Shown: positions 1-7,433 of the stretch, one piece after another | Position numbering within the stretch: position 1 is the stretch's first letter | Layout of the letters: each line of letters begins with the position of its first letter | Assembly: GCA_964411505.1 (NCBI GenBank) | Contig: CAYPLH010000049.1 | Span: 1-29,193 of the forward strand | Direction: 5' to 3' | Length of the DNA: 29,193 bases | Origin: CAYPLH01 sp964411505 | GTDB lineage: Bacteria > Bacillota > Clostridia > CAYPLH01 > DUMO01 | Notes under the pieces: model-generated | The model's database searches: none | The model's input: only the letters and a program-made list of their open reading frames with translations | What the model was told of the DNA's origin: nothing | Position numbers and translations under genes: made by a program

Positions 1-89
1 TGCCCGAACTGAACTATACAGCTCTTGCAAATGAAGCGTAGTTTCCGCTATTGCAAAAGTTATATCTCAATATGTAGGGTCTGAAACAG
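1..89 (+). repeat. Left copy of a ~90 bp dispersed repeat, inverted at the other end of the window
   Basis: The first 89 bases match the reverse complement of 29087-29178. The longest unbroken shared stretch runs from about base 21 to 54 (from AGCTCTTGCAAATG to CGCTATTGC) and is followed by ATATCTCAA and GGTCTGAA-CAG, with a few mismatches and short indels. The element is not coding and contains GCAA...TTGC and AGCG...CGCT self-complementary parts. It could be the end of a larger multicopy element cut by the window edge. Confidence 0.75.
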
Positions 90-211
90 CAACATCTGTT
101 TATACACAAAGCGCTGTTATGCTCATTTGCTCACAGAGAGTGGGTTGTTCAGGTTTTGAACCAGAACGAAATATCAGAAATATACGAAGTATATCAGAGG
201 TCGATGCTTTA

Positions 212-1255
212 TTAATTAAATATGAAGTCCCAACCTTGCAAGTTTTCCCAAACTGTTCCAGCAAATATTTTCTTTGGATTATCGGTGTCATACTTTGAAA
301 AGTATAGTTTATTACTAAATTTGTTGATATCCCAAAGGAATACTTTTAACTCATTATTACAGTTATCAAGCATTTCCTTATTTTTAATCCAAACCTTGTA
401 CTTGTACTCGCAATTTTTATCTCCCCACATCAGTGCAGATGTTGCATCTACTTTTCCTATATAATTCTCGTATCCTTCCTTTGTTTCTGTAACTCCAAAA
501 CTTGGCGTTTTAAACACCTTGTCACTGGTGTCAAATTTGATATACTGCCCGTATTGCTTTGAAATGGGAAACATAGTTACGTAGGAAGTTCCTAAAAAGA
601 CATCCTTGACAAAGGAAAATTTAGTTGCTAACTTTATTGAATTTGTTCCAAAGATATAGTTACGTTCTACAGTGGCATATCTTTTTATATTTAGCTCATC
701 AACATTAAGAGAGGTATTCTCATTAACTTTCAATATTTCGATTTCCTTTACTTCTCCTTCTGACAATTCAGCTTTTACACCATTGTTGTAACCGTAAAAA
801 GAAATGCTAATTAAATCCTCATTGGAGTGATTACCGCCTGAAAAATACCAACTGGAATTATTAGGGTTAATAATTCGGAATACATACTCCCAGTCTGTAT
901 TTTCACCAGCTAGTAAAACTTCATTTTTTGATGGAATTTCAACAGAAGCATACGGTTCATTAATAATGTACCACCCTTTAATGTTCCACGTTCCCCAGTC
1001 GTTCTTAGCAAATCTTGTTAACAAGCACTTGTTTGTGTCTATGCTAGCGTACATTTCAATTTCTGACTGATTTTTTACAAAAACTTTCATGTTCTTACCT
1101 TCAACACATGGTTCAGACTCAAGAATATCACGATGATTACTTTCCATATTCTCAAAAAGGTCGGGTCTTATACTTATAAATCCATCATTACTTATTTCAG
1201 CAACAACATAAAAAATTATTAATATGATTAAGCTGCAAAAAAGTCTATATTTCAT
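212..1255 (-). CDS. Exported or membrane-anchored protein of unknown function
   Basis: A 347-residue protein that I do not recognise. Residues 5-20 form one hydrophobic segment (LFCSLIILIIFYVVAEI) after a Met-Lys-Tyr-Arg start, so it is either a signal peptide or a membrane anchor; there is no lipobox cysteine. The rest is hydrophilic, rich in Trp, Asn and Tyr, with few cysteines and no repeats, which suggests an extracellular beta-rich domain. The ATG at 1255 is preceded by GAGGG about 11 bases upstream, and a TATAAT is present on this strand at 1302-1297 with no convincing -35 box. It is a single gene, co-oriented with the mazEF pair upstream but separated from it by a hairpin. No catalytic motif is visible. 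Confidence 0.7.
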   Translation of the reverse strand: MKYRLFCSLIILIIFYVVAEISNDGFISIRPDLFENMESNHRDILESEPCVEGKNMKVFVKNQSEIEMYASIDTNKCLLTRFAKNDWGTWNIKGWYIINEPYASVEIPSKNEVLLAGENTDWEYVFRIINPNNSSWYFSGGNHSNEDLISISFYGYNNGVKAELSEGEVKEIEILKVNENTSLNVDELNIKRYATVERNYIFGTNSIKLATKFSFVKDVFLGTSYVTMFPISKQYGQYIKFDTSDKVFKTPSFGVTETKEGYENYIGKVDATSALMWGDKNCEYKYKVWIKNKEMLDNCNNELKVFLWDINKFSNKLYFSKYDTDNPKKIFAGTVWENLQGWDFIFN

Positions 1256-1348
1256 AAATATCCAGCCCTCATCTTGACTATTGATGGTACAATTTTATTA
1301 TAGGGCGTAAGAGACAGTTTTAAAGATGTAATAATTGGTAACGATGAT

Positions 1349-1373
1349 ACCCACATCGAATAGAGATGTGGGT
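1349..1373. terminator. Hairpin between mazF and the exported protein gene
   Basis: A perfect 9 bp stem, ACCCACATC paired with GATGTGGGT, with a 7-base loop. It lies 15 bases after the mazF stop on the minus strand. There is no clear T run on either side, so it may be a weak or factor-dependent terminator, or only a transcript-end stabiliser. Confidence 0.4.
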
Positions 1374-1387
1374 CAACTTACAATAAC

Positions 1388-1774
1388 TTAAGAGTCAAGT
1401 AACTTTTCATAAATAGCATTAAATATAATATTGCATTTATTTAATATCTCTCCAGGAGCCTTTTCAATGAATTCATATTCCCTTTCACTTAAATCCAAAA
1501 CTTTTACTTGATCCATCAATATGTCGCCTTTAGTGCGAATATCATATTTATCTAAATTTACTCTGGTAAAAAAGGTGCTAATTGTACTTGTTATAGGGAC
1601 AACTGTCACTATTCCGTTTAATTCTTTTTGAGTTATCGGATCTGATATTATGAGCCCAGGTCCATAGCCTTTTTGTTCATGACCTTTGGAGGGAGAAAAA
1701 TTTATTTTTATTATATCTCCAAATTCAAGCTTATTATAATTGTTTTTATCAAGTTTTGTCATAGTCATTACCAC
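1388..1774 (-). CDS. mazF: MazF-family endoribonuclease toxin, conserved Arg replaced by Gly
   Basis: A type II toxin of the MazF/PemK family, which cleaves mRNA in the cytoplasm when released from its antitoxin. The family signature is clear at residues 19-45: GDIIKINFSPSKGHEQKG followed by the PGLIIS strand, then VVPITSTIS carrying the usual Thr. Length (128 residues) is slightly above the family norm of ~110. The residue that is Arg in most relatives (as in GxRPxxV, Arg29 of E. coli MazF) is Gly here (GYGPG, codon GGA), one transition from AGA. The GTG at 1774 overlaps the end of mazE; an ATG at 1768 sharing one base with the mazE stop (TAATG) is an equally good start and indicates translational coupling. 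Confidence 0.88.
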   Translation of the reverse strand: MVMTMTKLDKNNYNKLEFGDIIKINFSPSKGHEQKGYGPGLIISDPITQKELNGIVTVVPITSTISTFFTRVNLDKYDIRTKGDILMDQVKVLDLSEREYEFIEKAPGEILNKCNIIFNAIYEKLLDS

Positions 1775-2025
1775 TCTTCTTTTCCAATAGGATTACCCCA
1801 GTTAATAGCTTCTTTTGGATTAATCTTTTCGCCCTTAGAGCTTTCTGCTAAAAGTTCAAATTTTGTCTTTTCTTGTTCTTTTTTCAAGATGAGCTCATTT
1901 CCCTTGACACTCATATTAAAACTAACACTTTTAAAATTATTACTATCTATGTTTAGTTTTTCCAATATAGCCTTGGGGATACGGATAGCGGCACTATTTC
2001 CCCATTTACATAAATTTTTATTCAT
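1768..2025 (-). CDS. mazE: MazE-family antitoxin (AbrB/SpoVT fold)
   Basis: An 85-residue antitoxin. Residues 6-22 (CKWGNSAAIRIPKAILEKL region) are the swapped-hairpin AbrB/MazE DNA-binding motif (KWGNS.A.RIP). The acidic and Trp-rich tail ending NWGNPIGKEEW is the usual part that wraps the toxin. The ATG at 2025 follows AGAGGTGAT with good spacing. It overlaps mazF by a few bases, antitoxin first, as is normal for this family. It is probably autorepressed, together with the toxin, at the palindrome 40 bases upstream of its start. Confidence 0.9.
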   Translation of the reverse strand: MNKNLCKWGNSAAIRIPKAILEKLNIDSNNFKSVSFNMSVKGNELILKKEQEKTKFELLAESSKGEKINPKEAINWGNPIGKEEW

Positions 2026-2064
2026 ATAATCACCTCTTTAAGAGTGCGCAACATTCTAGTAAGT

Positions 2065-2093
2065 AGTATATACGCGTATATACTTATTGTCGA
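2065..2093 (-). promoter_or_regulatory. mazEF promoter overlapping a 20 bp perfect palindrome
   Basis: On the minus strand TCGACA (2093-2088) and TATACT (2070-2065) are separated by exactly 17 bases. The palindrome AGTATATACGCGTATATACT (2065-2084) covers the -10 box and most of the spacer. This is the position expected for a MazE/MazEF autorepression operator; binding is inferred, the symmetry and spacing are seen. Confidence 0.7.
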
Positions 2094-2184
2094 CTGCAAA
2101 GAACAAATAACTTTCCACATAAATAGTTAACAAAAAGAGCAGGGTTTTATTCTTTTGCTTTTCCGTGAAAGCGATTTTAAAAAG

Positions 2185-2213
2185 TTGATAACTATGTAGA
2201 ATTGTAATATAAT
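2185..2213 (+). promoter_or_regulatory. Promoter of the glycerol-type oxidoreductase operon
   Basis: TTGATA (2185-2190) and TATAAT (2208-2213) with a 17-base spacer give a near-consensus housekeeping promoter. A start near 2220 would produce a leader of about 395 bases before the first gene at 2615. Confidence 0.7.
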
Positions 2214-2219
2214 TGTAGA

Positions 2220-2410
2220 TACCTAGGAAGTATGATAGTTGAAATTTGCTATCGGTTGATTACCTGCAGGGTAAGATAATTCCTAAAAATAGCTCAGCAT
2301 GGGCTTTTGAATTAATATAAATAATAATAAAAATGTGTGGAGAAATGGAGTCACATTAAAGCAGAAGTTTAATACTTCTGTTTTGGTGTGGCTTTTTATT
2401 TTTGATTTTT
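2220..2410 (+). ncRNA. Structured 5' leader: three-way junction, then a strong terminator
   Basis: Downstream of the promoter lie TAGGAA (2224-2229) pairing with TTCCTA (2280-2285), enclosing GATAG/CTATC (2234-2238/2249-2253) and TTACC/GGTAA (2260-2264/2270-2274). This could fold as a three-way junction, but I cannot assign it to a known riboswitch class. The leader ends in an 18-pair stem at 2350-2392 followed by T5ATTTTT. Glycerol operons of Firmicutes are commonly controlled by GlpP-type antitermination at such a leader terminator, so transcription is probably terminated here unless an inducer signal is present. The base pairs are seen; the regulator is inferred. Confidence 0.55.
2350..2403 (+). 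terminator. Intrinsic terminator in the operon leader
   Basis: 2350-2367 pairs without interruption with 2375-2392 (18 pairs, including four G-U) around a 7-base loop TTTAATA, followed by a run of ten T in eleven bases. No gene lies upstream on this strand, so it is an attenuator and not a gene-end signal. Confidence 0.8.
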
Positions 2411-2559
2411 TAATCTGGAACTTACTAGTACTTTGGCGCTATCAACGCTTTTTCTATTAGCATTTATATGCTTGGTAAAAAAATGCAAATGTTTTAATGC
2501 GCTATTTTTGTCAGGTGAAAAAATAACATTGAAGTAGCAAACAATAAAGTGACGAAGGT

Positions 2560-2582
2560 ATAATCTTAGGTTTGAAGATTAT
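2560..2582 (+). promoter_or_regulatory. Small hairpin before the first operon gene
   Basis: ATAATCTT (2560-2567) pairs with AAGATTAT (2575-2582) around a 7-base loop, about 15 bases before the GGGGAGG ribosome binding site. It may affect translation or mRNA stability; no specific role can be assigned. Confidence 0.3.
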
Positions 2583-2614
2583 CATATAAATTATGCGAGG
2601 GGAGGAAACCAAAC

Positions 2615-4099
2615 ATGGTTATAAATAGAGGAACTGTTTATGAGTTTAAAAAAGAAGCAGATGAAATTTATGATGTTGCTGTTATAGGGGCTGGCGTAAT
2701 CGGTGCTTTTGTAGCTAGGGAATTATCTAAGTATGATGTTTCTGTGTGCCTGATTGAAAAGGAAGCTGATGTTGCCATGGGAAGCAGCAAAGCCAACAGT
2801 GGAATTGTTCATGCAGGTTATGATGCTGTACCTGGCAGTTTGAAGGCAATTCTTAACGTTGAAGGTAACAAATTAATGGAGGGCGTTACAAAAGAACTAA
2901 ATGTTCCATTCGAAAAAATAGGTTCGCTTGTTGTTGCTTTTTCTCATGAAGAAGTTGATGTTTTGGAGCAGTTAATAAAAAGAGGTAGTGAAAATGGTGT
3001 TGAGGGATTAAGAATTATCTCAAAAGAAGAACTAAGGTTGCTAGAGCCAGCCCTGAGTAAAGAGGCAGTAACAGCCCTTGTGGCGCCCACAGCAGGTATT
3101 GTGTGTCCTTATGAATTGACGATAAGAGCAGCAGAAAATGCAGTACAAAATGGTGTTGTGCCGATACTTGAAACCCAGGTGACAGGAATTTTCTATGAGG
3201 ACGATATATTTATAATATCAACTAATAAAGGTAAATTATATTCTCGTTTTGTTGTCAATGTAGCCGGATTGTATGCAGACAACATATCCGCCATGTTAGG
3301 AGATAACAGTTTTTCAATATCCCCAAGAAAAGGAGAGTATCTTTTATTAGACAAAAAACAGGGTAATATGGTTAACCACGTTATATTTCAAGTACCGACA
3401 GACAAGGGGAAAGGTATTTTAGTAACCCCAACTGTTGATGGAAACCTCCTTATTGGTCCTAATGCAGAAGACATTACAGATAAAGAAGATGTTACCACCA
3501 CATCTTTTGGTATAGCAGAAGTGGTGAAAGGTGCTCAAAAATCTGTACCTAAAACAAACTTAAATGACGTAATTACTTCTTTTTCAGGGCTTCGTGCAAA
3601 ACCTTCAACCGGGGATTTTATAATTTGTACTTCGCAAGTTAATCCATACTTTATTAATGCTGCAGGGATTGAATCCCCGGGACTTACAGCAGCACCTGCA
3701 ATTGGAGAATATATAGTAAATATTTTGAATACACAGGGATTAAGTTTGAAAAAAAAGATGAATTTTGACCCTGTTTGCCTACCATTTATGCGTACCCGAG
3801 ATATGGAACAAAAAGCCTTGAATGAATTAATCAAGAAAAAACCCCAGTATGGCAGGATTGTTTGTCGCTGTGAAAAGGTGACCGAGGGTGAAATAGTCGA
3901 AAGTATTAGAAGACCTTGTGGAGCAACAAACCTTGATGCAGTAAAAAGGAGAACCAGAGCGGGTATGGGTAGGTGCCAGGGTGGGTTTTGTACTCCGAGA
4001 GTGGTTGAAATTCTATCAAGGGAGCTTGGAGTACCTATGCATGAAGTAACAAAATTGGGTGGAAACTCAAAAATTCTAACAAGAAAGTTGAAACTGTAA
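2615..4099 (+). CDS. GlpA-like FAD-dependent glycerol-3-phosphate dehydrogenase with [2Fe-2S] BFD-like domain
   Basis: A 494-residue flavoenzyme of the DAO/LhgO-GlpA superfamily that probably oxidises sn-glycerol-3-phosphate to dihydroxyacetone phosphate. Residues 20-50 form the FAD-binding Rossmann motif (AVIGAGVIGAFVARELS, then an acidic ...CLIEKE end), followed by GSSKANSGIVHAGYD, typical of this family. The C-terminal ~75 residues are a BFD-like iron-sulfur domain with Cys417 and Cys419 (CRC) and Cys454 and Cys459 (GRCQGGFC). The ATG is chosen because GGGGAGG lies 8 bases before it. The next two genes, an NAD/FAD oxidoreductase and a DUF1667 protein, form the trio found in clostridial glycerol operons. 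No glycerol kinase or facilitator gene is in view, so the substrate is inferred from the family and trio. Confidence 0.85.
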   Translation: MVINRGTVYEFKKEADEIYDVAVIGAGVIGAFVARELSKYDVSVCLIEKEADVAMGSSKANSGIVHAGYDAVPGSLKAILNVEGNKLMEGVTKELNVPFEKIGSLVVAFSHEEVDVLEQLIKRGSENGVEGLRIISKEELRLLEPALSKEAVTALVAPTAGIVCPYELTIRAAENAVQNGVVPILETQVTGIFYEDDIFIISTNKGKLYSRFVVNVAGLYADNISAMLGDNSFSISPRKGEYLLLDKKQGNMVNHVIFQVPTDKGKGILVTPTVDGNLLIGPNAEDITDKEDVTTTSFGIAEVVKGAQKSVPKTNLNDVITSFSGLRAKPSTGDFIICTSQVNPYFINAAGIESPGLTAAPAIGEYIVNILNTQGLSLKKKMNFDPVCLPFMRTRDMEQKALNELIKKKPQYGRIVCRCEKVTEGEIVESIRRPCGATNLDAVKRRTRAGMGRCQGGFCTPRVVEILSRELGVPMHEVTKLGGNSKILTRKLKL

Positions 4100-4125
4100 A
4101 ACTCTAAAAAAGGGGAGGTTCTGAT

Positions 4126-5118
4126 ATGGCAAAAACTGATCTTGTGATTGTAGGTGGCGGTCCTGCAGGCATGGCAGCGGCTATTGAAGCGCATAAAAAT
4201 GGAATTGAGGATATTCTTATCATCGAAAGAGAAGAGTATCTTGGAGGCATTTTAAGGCAATGTGTTCACAATGGATTTGGTATTCATGTGTTCAAAGAAG
4301 AATTAACTGGTCCAGAGTATGCGCAAAGATTTATTGACAAAATAGAAGAACTCAAAATTAATTATAAAGTTGATACAATGGTTTTGAGTATTTCTGACAA
4401 AAGGGAAATAACATATATAAACAGCAAAGAGGGTTTAGGTGAGATAAAAGCAGGTGCAATTGTACTAGCTATGGGGTGCAGGGAGAGAACCAGAGGGGTA
4501 TTAAACATTCCGGGAACCAGACCTGCTGGCGTTTTTACAGCGGGCACAGCTCAAAGGTTTGTCAACATTGAAGGTTACTTGCCGGGCAATAATATTGTCA
4601 TTTTAGGTTCAGGTGATATTGGGTTGATTATGGCAAGAAGGTTGACACTTGAAGGAGCTAAGGTCTTAATGGTGTGTGAAATACTTTCCCAACCCGGAGG
4701 ATTGAGAAGAAATATTGTACAATGTCTGGATGATTTTAATATACCACTTAAGCTGCAGCATACAGTTATAAAAATACACGGAAATGAGCGAGTTGAAGGA
4801 GTTACTATTTCCAAAGTTGACGAAGACAGGCGACCTATTCCCGGCACACAAGAGTATGTCGAGTGTGATACGCTGCTTCTGTCAGTTGGACTCATACCAG
4901 AGAATGAACTATCATATGATGCAGGGATAAAACTTGATCCATCTACCGGTGGACCTATTGTGGATGAACATATGCAGACTTCGGCTGAAGGAATATTTGC
5001 CTGTGGTAATGTACTTCACGTAAATGATTTGGTTGATAATGTTACAAAAGAATCTATGTTAGCAGGTGAGCACGCTGCAAGAATGCTCAAGAGTAAATTA
5101 GGCAAAATTCTAGGTTAA
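4126..5118 (+). CDS. FAD/NAD(P)-dependent oxidoreductase of the glycerol-3-phosphate oxidation trio
   Basis: A 330-residue pyridine-nucleotide-disulfide-type oxidoreductase. It has a first Rossmann motif at residues 6-20 (LVIVGGGPAGMAAAIEA) for FAD, a second at about 152-170 (IVILGSGDIGLIMARRL) for NAD(P)H, and the second FAD motif near 290 (GIFACGNVLHVNDLVDNVT). GG-ILRQC (Cys46) lies where such enzymes approach the flavin, but there is no CxxC redox disulfide. It starts 26 bases after the previous gene behind AGGGGAGG, so it is co-transcribed. In the trio it probably passes electrons between the GlpA-like flavin/Fe-S protein and a pyridine nucleotide or other carrier (inference). Confidence 0.82.
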   Translation: MAKTDLVIVGGGPAGMAAAIEAHKNGIEDILIIEREEYLGGILRQCVHNGFGIHVFKEELTGPEYAQRFIDKIEELKINYKVDTMVLSISDKREITYINSKEGLGEIKAGAIVLAMGCRERTRGVLNIPGTRPAGVFTAGTAQRFVNIEGYLPGNNIVILGSGDIGLIMARRLTLEGAKVLMVCEILSQPGGLRRNIVQCLDDFNIPLKLQHTVIKIHGNERVEGVTISKVDEDRRPIPGTQEYVECDTLLLSVGLIPENELSYDAGIKLDPSTGGPIVDEHMQTSAEGIFACGNVLHVNDLVDNVTKESMLAGEHAARMLKSKLGKILG

Positions 5119-5137
5119 GAAAAAGTCTTAATTTTTT
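5115..5137 (+). terminator. Short intrinsic terminator at the oxidoreductase stop codon
   Basis: TTAAGA (5115-5120, overlapping the TAA stop) pairs with TCTTAA (5126-5131) and is followed by six T. The stem is only 6 pairs, so termination is probably partial. Confidence 0.45.
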
Positions 5138-5300
5138 GTTATCTAGGAAAGTATACTTTCTTAGACAATGGGGACTGCAAAGGGGAAGCCCCTTTGCTGC
5201 TTTAAGGAGGGTGCTCAGGATGCGGAGCATCCGTCGAAGGGAACCATAAGGTTCCCTAGCGAAAAAAAGTGGCGAAGCCCACTTTTTTGTAAGAGGCTGC
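5138..5300 (+). repeat. Array of five hairpins, start shared with an inverted copy near 7.3 kb
   Basis: In order: the near-perfect palindrome CTAGGAAAGTATACTTTCTTAG (5143-5164, given here only to mark its ends CTAGG and CTTAG), GCAAAGGGG/CCCCTTTGC (5177-5197), GGATGC/GCATCC (5218-5232), GGGAACC/GGTTCCC (5239-5256) and AAAAAAGTGG/CCACTTTTTT (5263-5288, terminator-like). The first ~45 bases match the reverse complement of 7311-7357. It separates the DUF1667 gene from its two partners. Confidence 0.6.
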
Positions 5301-5366
5301 AAAGCTAAGTTAAGAAAAGTTGTAGTATTTTATTGATTAAGCTGCCATCTGTAAGGAGGTATAATT

Positions 5367-5735
5367 TTGATAAAAAAACAAAATTTAGTATGTATAGTTT
5401 GCCCTGTAGGTTGCGATATGGAAGCTTCCATTTCTTGCGGTAAGGTTATAAGTGTTTCTGGTAATCGGTGCAAAAGGGGTGTTAAGTACGCAGAGGAAGA
5501 GTGCACAAACCCTGTAAGAACTCTTACCAGCACAGTGAGAATTATTGGCGGTGAGAGTTTGATACTTCCTGTTAAATCTGGCAAACCATTACCTAAGGGG
5601 AAGATAATGGAATGCATGGAAGAAATAAATAAATGTGTTGTATCTGCACCCGTTGAAGTAGGAGATATAATAGTAAAGGGGATATTAGGGACGGATATTA
5701 ATATTGTTGCTACAGGAAAAGTTAAAATGGCTTAA
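5367..5735 (+). CDS. DUF1667 family protein with cysteine cluster, third member of the glycerol-3-phosphate trio
   Basis: A 122-residue cytoplasmic protein. Cysteines at 9, 12, 16, 24 and 34 (CIVCPVGC, then C...C) form a likely iron-sulfur or zinc site in the N-terminal third; the C-terminal half (VVSAPVEVGDIIVKGILGTDINIVATG) is the conserved DUF1667 tail. Its start is TTG at 5367, chosen because AAGGAGGT ends 6 bases before it and no ATG is near. In related genomes it directly follows the two oxidoreductases; here a 248 bp hairpin array intervenes, and the first part of that array looks like a terminator, so expression may differ from its partners. Biochemical role is not established. Confidence 0.82.
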   Translation: MIKKQNLVCIVCPVGCDMEASISCGKVISVSGNRCKRGVKYAEEECTNPVRTLTSTVRIIGGESLILPVKSGKPLPKGKIMECMEEINKCVVSAPVEVGDIIVKGILGTDINIVATGKVKMA

Positions 5736-5955
5736 ATCTTTTAATAATTTAACATGAATAACCAATAATATGATTATAACATAGAAAGCCACACGGTGAT
5801 TAATCCTAAAAAAATGGTGAAGCTACCTTTTTTCACACAAAAGAGCGCACTTGAATATTATGTATGTTGAGTGTGGATTTAAATTCTGTGCGTAAATGAA
5901 TGGAATCTATTGCCGTATTAAAACGAAAGGAATACAATTATATTGGTGATTATTT

Positions 5956-7263
5956 ATGGAGTTATTTGCTGGACATAAGCTATTAAAAGAACAGGATGGA
6001 TATATAATTGTTTTATATCTGAATCGGGAGTTAACTGAGTTTGCCCAAGATTTTGATTATCTTGATGATTCAAGCAAGCAGGATTTCAAAAATAATGCCT
6101 TGAATTACATTAAAGAAAAATTTCCGGGGCTCAAGGTTAAAACGATCAAGATTCTGTTGGGTTCACTCTTGATTGCTTCAGTCCCAGTTGGAGCTGTACA
6201 TGCCTTAGACAATGCTCCGGCATCTTCGGCTGTTATAGAAAAAACTGAAACTTACAGTGTTCGCTATGGCGACACATTATATAAAATTGCGCAAAAATAT
6301 AATACTACTGTAAACTCTGTCAAATCAAAAAACAATCTAAAAAGTGATATAATTTTTCCGGGTCAGAGGATTATGCTCCCATCTAGCTACAAAAGCGAGT
6401 ATACTATTGTTTATGGAGATACATTAAGCACAATTGCAGATAAATTTGGAACAACTGTAGAAAAACTCAAAAGTATTAATGGCTTATCTGATGATCTGAT
6501 CATTGCAGGAAAGAAGTTAAAAATACCTGTTAGGCATAGTTACAGGTATTTTGTCAAACCTAGTGATACTCTTTATAAGATCGCTAGGCAGTTTGGTGTA
6601 TCAATTAAAGAAATAAGGGATGCAAACAATATTAGCGGGGATCTGATAATAATCGGGCAGACGCTTCTAATACCCAATAATGATGCCGGAGCAATGGTAT
6701 CAAATCCTGCAAGTGTGCTTGTTGTAGCAAATAAAAAAACAAGACTTCCTGACAATTATGTTCCTGATAACCTAGTTGTTCCTAATGTTATGTTTCTTAC
6801 TGAAGAATTTCACCAAAAGAAGCTTATGAGAAAGGACGCAGCTGAAGCTTTAGAGCAATTGTTTGATCAGGCTAAAGTTGAGGGAATAGTCTTGTATGCA
6901 GTATCAGGCTACCGAGCTTATGAAAGACAAGAAGCAATATTTACTTCAAAGACGATGGAGCGGGGGCTTGATATAGCTAACAGAACCAGTGCAAAGCCGG
7001 GGGAAAGTGAGCACCAAACAGGTCTTGCCATGGACATTACCTCCGCTAGCGCAGGATACATGCTGTCAGAATCCTTTGGTGAAACGTTAGAAGGGAAGTG
7101 GATAAAAAATAACGCAGCAAGGTTTGGATTTATATTGCGCTATCCCAAAGGAAAAGAACACATAACAGGCTATAATTATGAGCCATGGCATGTACGTTAC
7201 GTTGGTCGCGAGGTTGCAGAGCAAATTGCTGATAGAGGAATTACTCTGGAGGAATATAATTAG
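5956..7263 (+). CDS. Membrane-anchored LysM(x3)-VanY D-Ala-D-Ala carboxypeptidase
   Basis: A 435-residue cell-wall enzyme. Residues 1-60 are an N-terminal cytoplasmic segment; 63-80 are a membrane anchor (IKILLGSLLIASVPVGA); three LysM peptidoglycan-binding repeats follow at about 98-142, 148-191 and 197-240 (each Y-x-V-x-x-GDTL-x-x-IA...PGQ/IGQ...IP); 265-425 is a VanY-type metallopeptidase. Zinc and catalytic motifs are intact: SGYR (317-320), SEHQTGLAMD with His353 and Asp360, and EPWHVRYVG with Glu409 and His412. It should trim the terminal D-Ala from peptidoglycan stem peptides outside the membrane. The ATG follows GGTGAT by 5 bases. It stands alone, convergent with the permease genes, with a shared terminator after it. 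Confidence 0.9.
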   Translation: MELFAGHKLLKEQDGYIIVLYLNRELTEFAQDFDYLDDSSKQDFKNNALNYIKEKFPGLKVKTIKILLGSLLIASVPVGAVHALDNAPASSAVIEKTETYSVRYGDTLYKIAQKYNTTVNSVKSKNNLKSDIIFPGQRIMLPSSYKSEYTIVYGDTLSTIADKFGTTVEKLKSINGLSDDLIIAGKKLKIPVRHSYRYFVKPSDTLYKIARQFGVSIKEIRDANNISGDLIIIGQTLLIPNNDAGAMVSNPASVLVVANKKTRLPDNYVPDNLVVPNVMFLTEEFHQKKLMRKDAAEALEQLFDQAKVEGIVLYAVSGYRAYERQEAIFTSKTMERGLDIANRTSAKPGESEHQTGLAMDITSASAGYMLSESFGETLEGKWIKNNAARFGFILRYPKGKEHITGYNYEPWHVRYVGREVAEQIADRGITLEEYN

Positions 7264-7310
7264 GTAGGCGTTAAGTGCAGTGAAATGATGGTTTTATAGC
7301 GCTCGCCGCT

Positions 7311-7357
7311 TGCAAAAACCCCATTGCATAGAAAAGTATGCTTTCCTATGCAATAAG
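7311..7357 (-). repeat. Second copy of the hairpin repeat, inverted relative to 5138-5180
   Basis: Read on the minus strand this has AGGAAAGCATACTTT, then CAATGGGG, then TGCAA, matching AGGAAAGTATACTTT, CAATGGGG and TGCAA at 5146-5180 in the same order and at similar spacing. Here the outer arms ATTGCATAG and CTATGCAAT pair perfectly (9 bp). The two copies enclose the DUF1667 and VanY genes. Confidence 0.6.
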
Positions 7358-7384
7358 AAAACGATGGCTTTATACCATCGTTTT
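7358..7384. terminator. Bidirectional terminator between VanY and permease genes
   Basis: A perfect 10 bp stem, AAAACGATGG paired with CCATCGTTTT, with a 7-base loop, has a T-rich arm on both strands. It lies between two convergent genes, 94 bases from one stop and 49 from the other. Confidence 0.75.
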
Positions 7385-7433
7385 GATACACAATGCGATT
7401 GACAGCATATTTATACATCAGAGAGTCAATTCG

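Noticed and set aside
91..211. Possible C-terminal remnant on the plus strand (frame ending ...EISEIYEVYQRSMLY) and a 63-codon frame on the minus strand
   Set aside because: Too short, no start signal and no recognisable family; could be a fragment of an element cut by the window edge, but cannot be supported.
3535..4194. 219-codon open frame on the minus strand
   Set aside because: It is entirely antisense to the GlpA-like gene and the start of the next one, with no ribosome binding site and low-complexity, implausible protein sequence.
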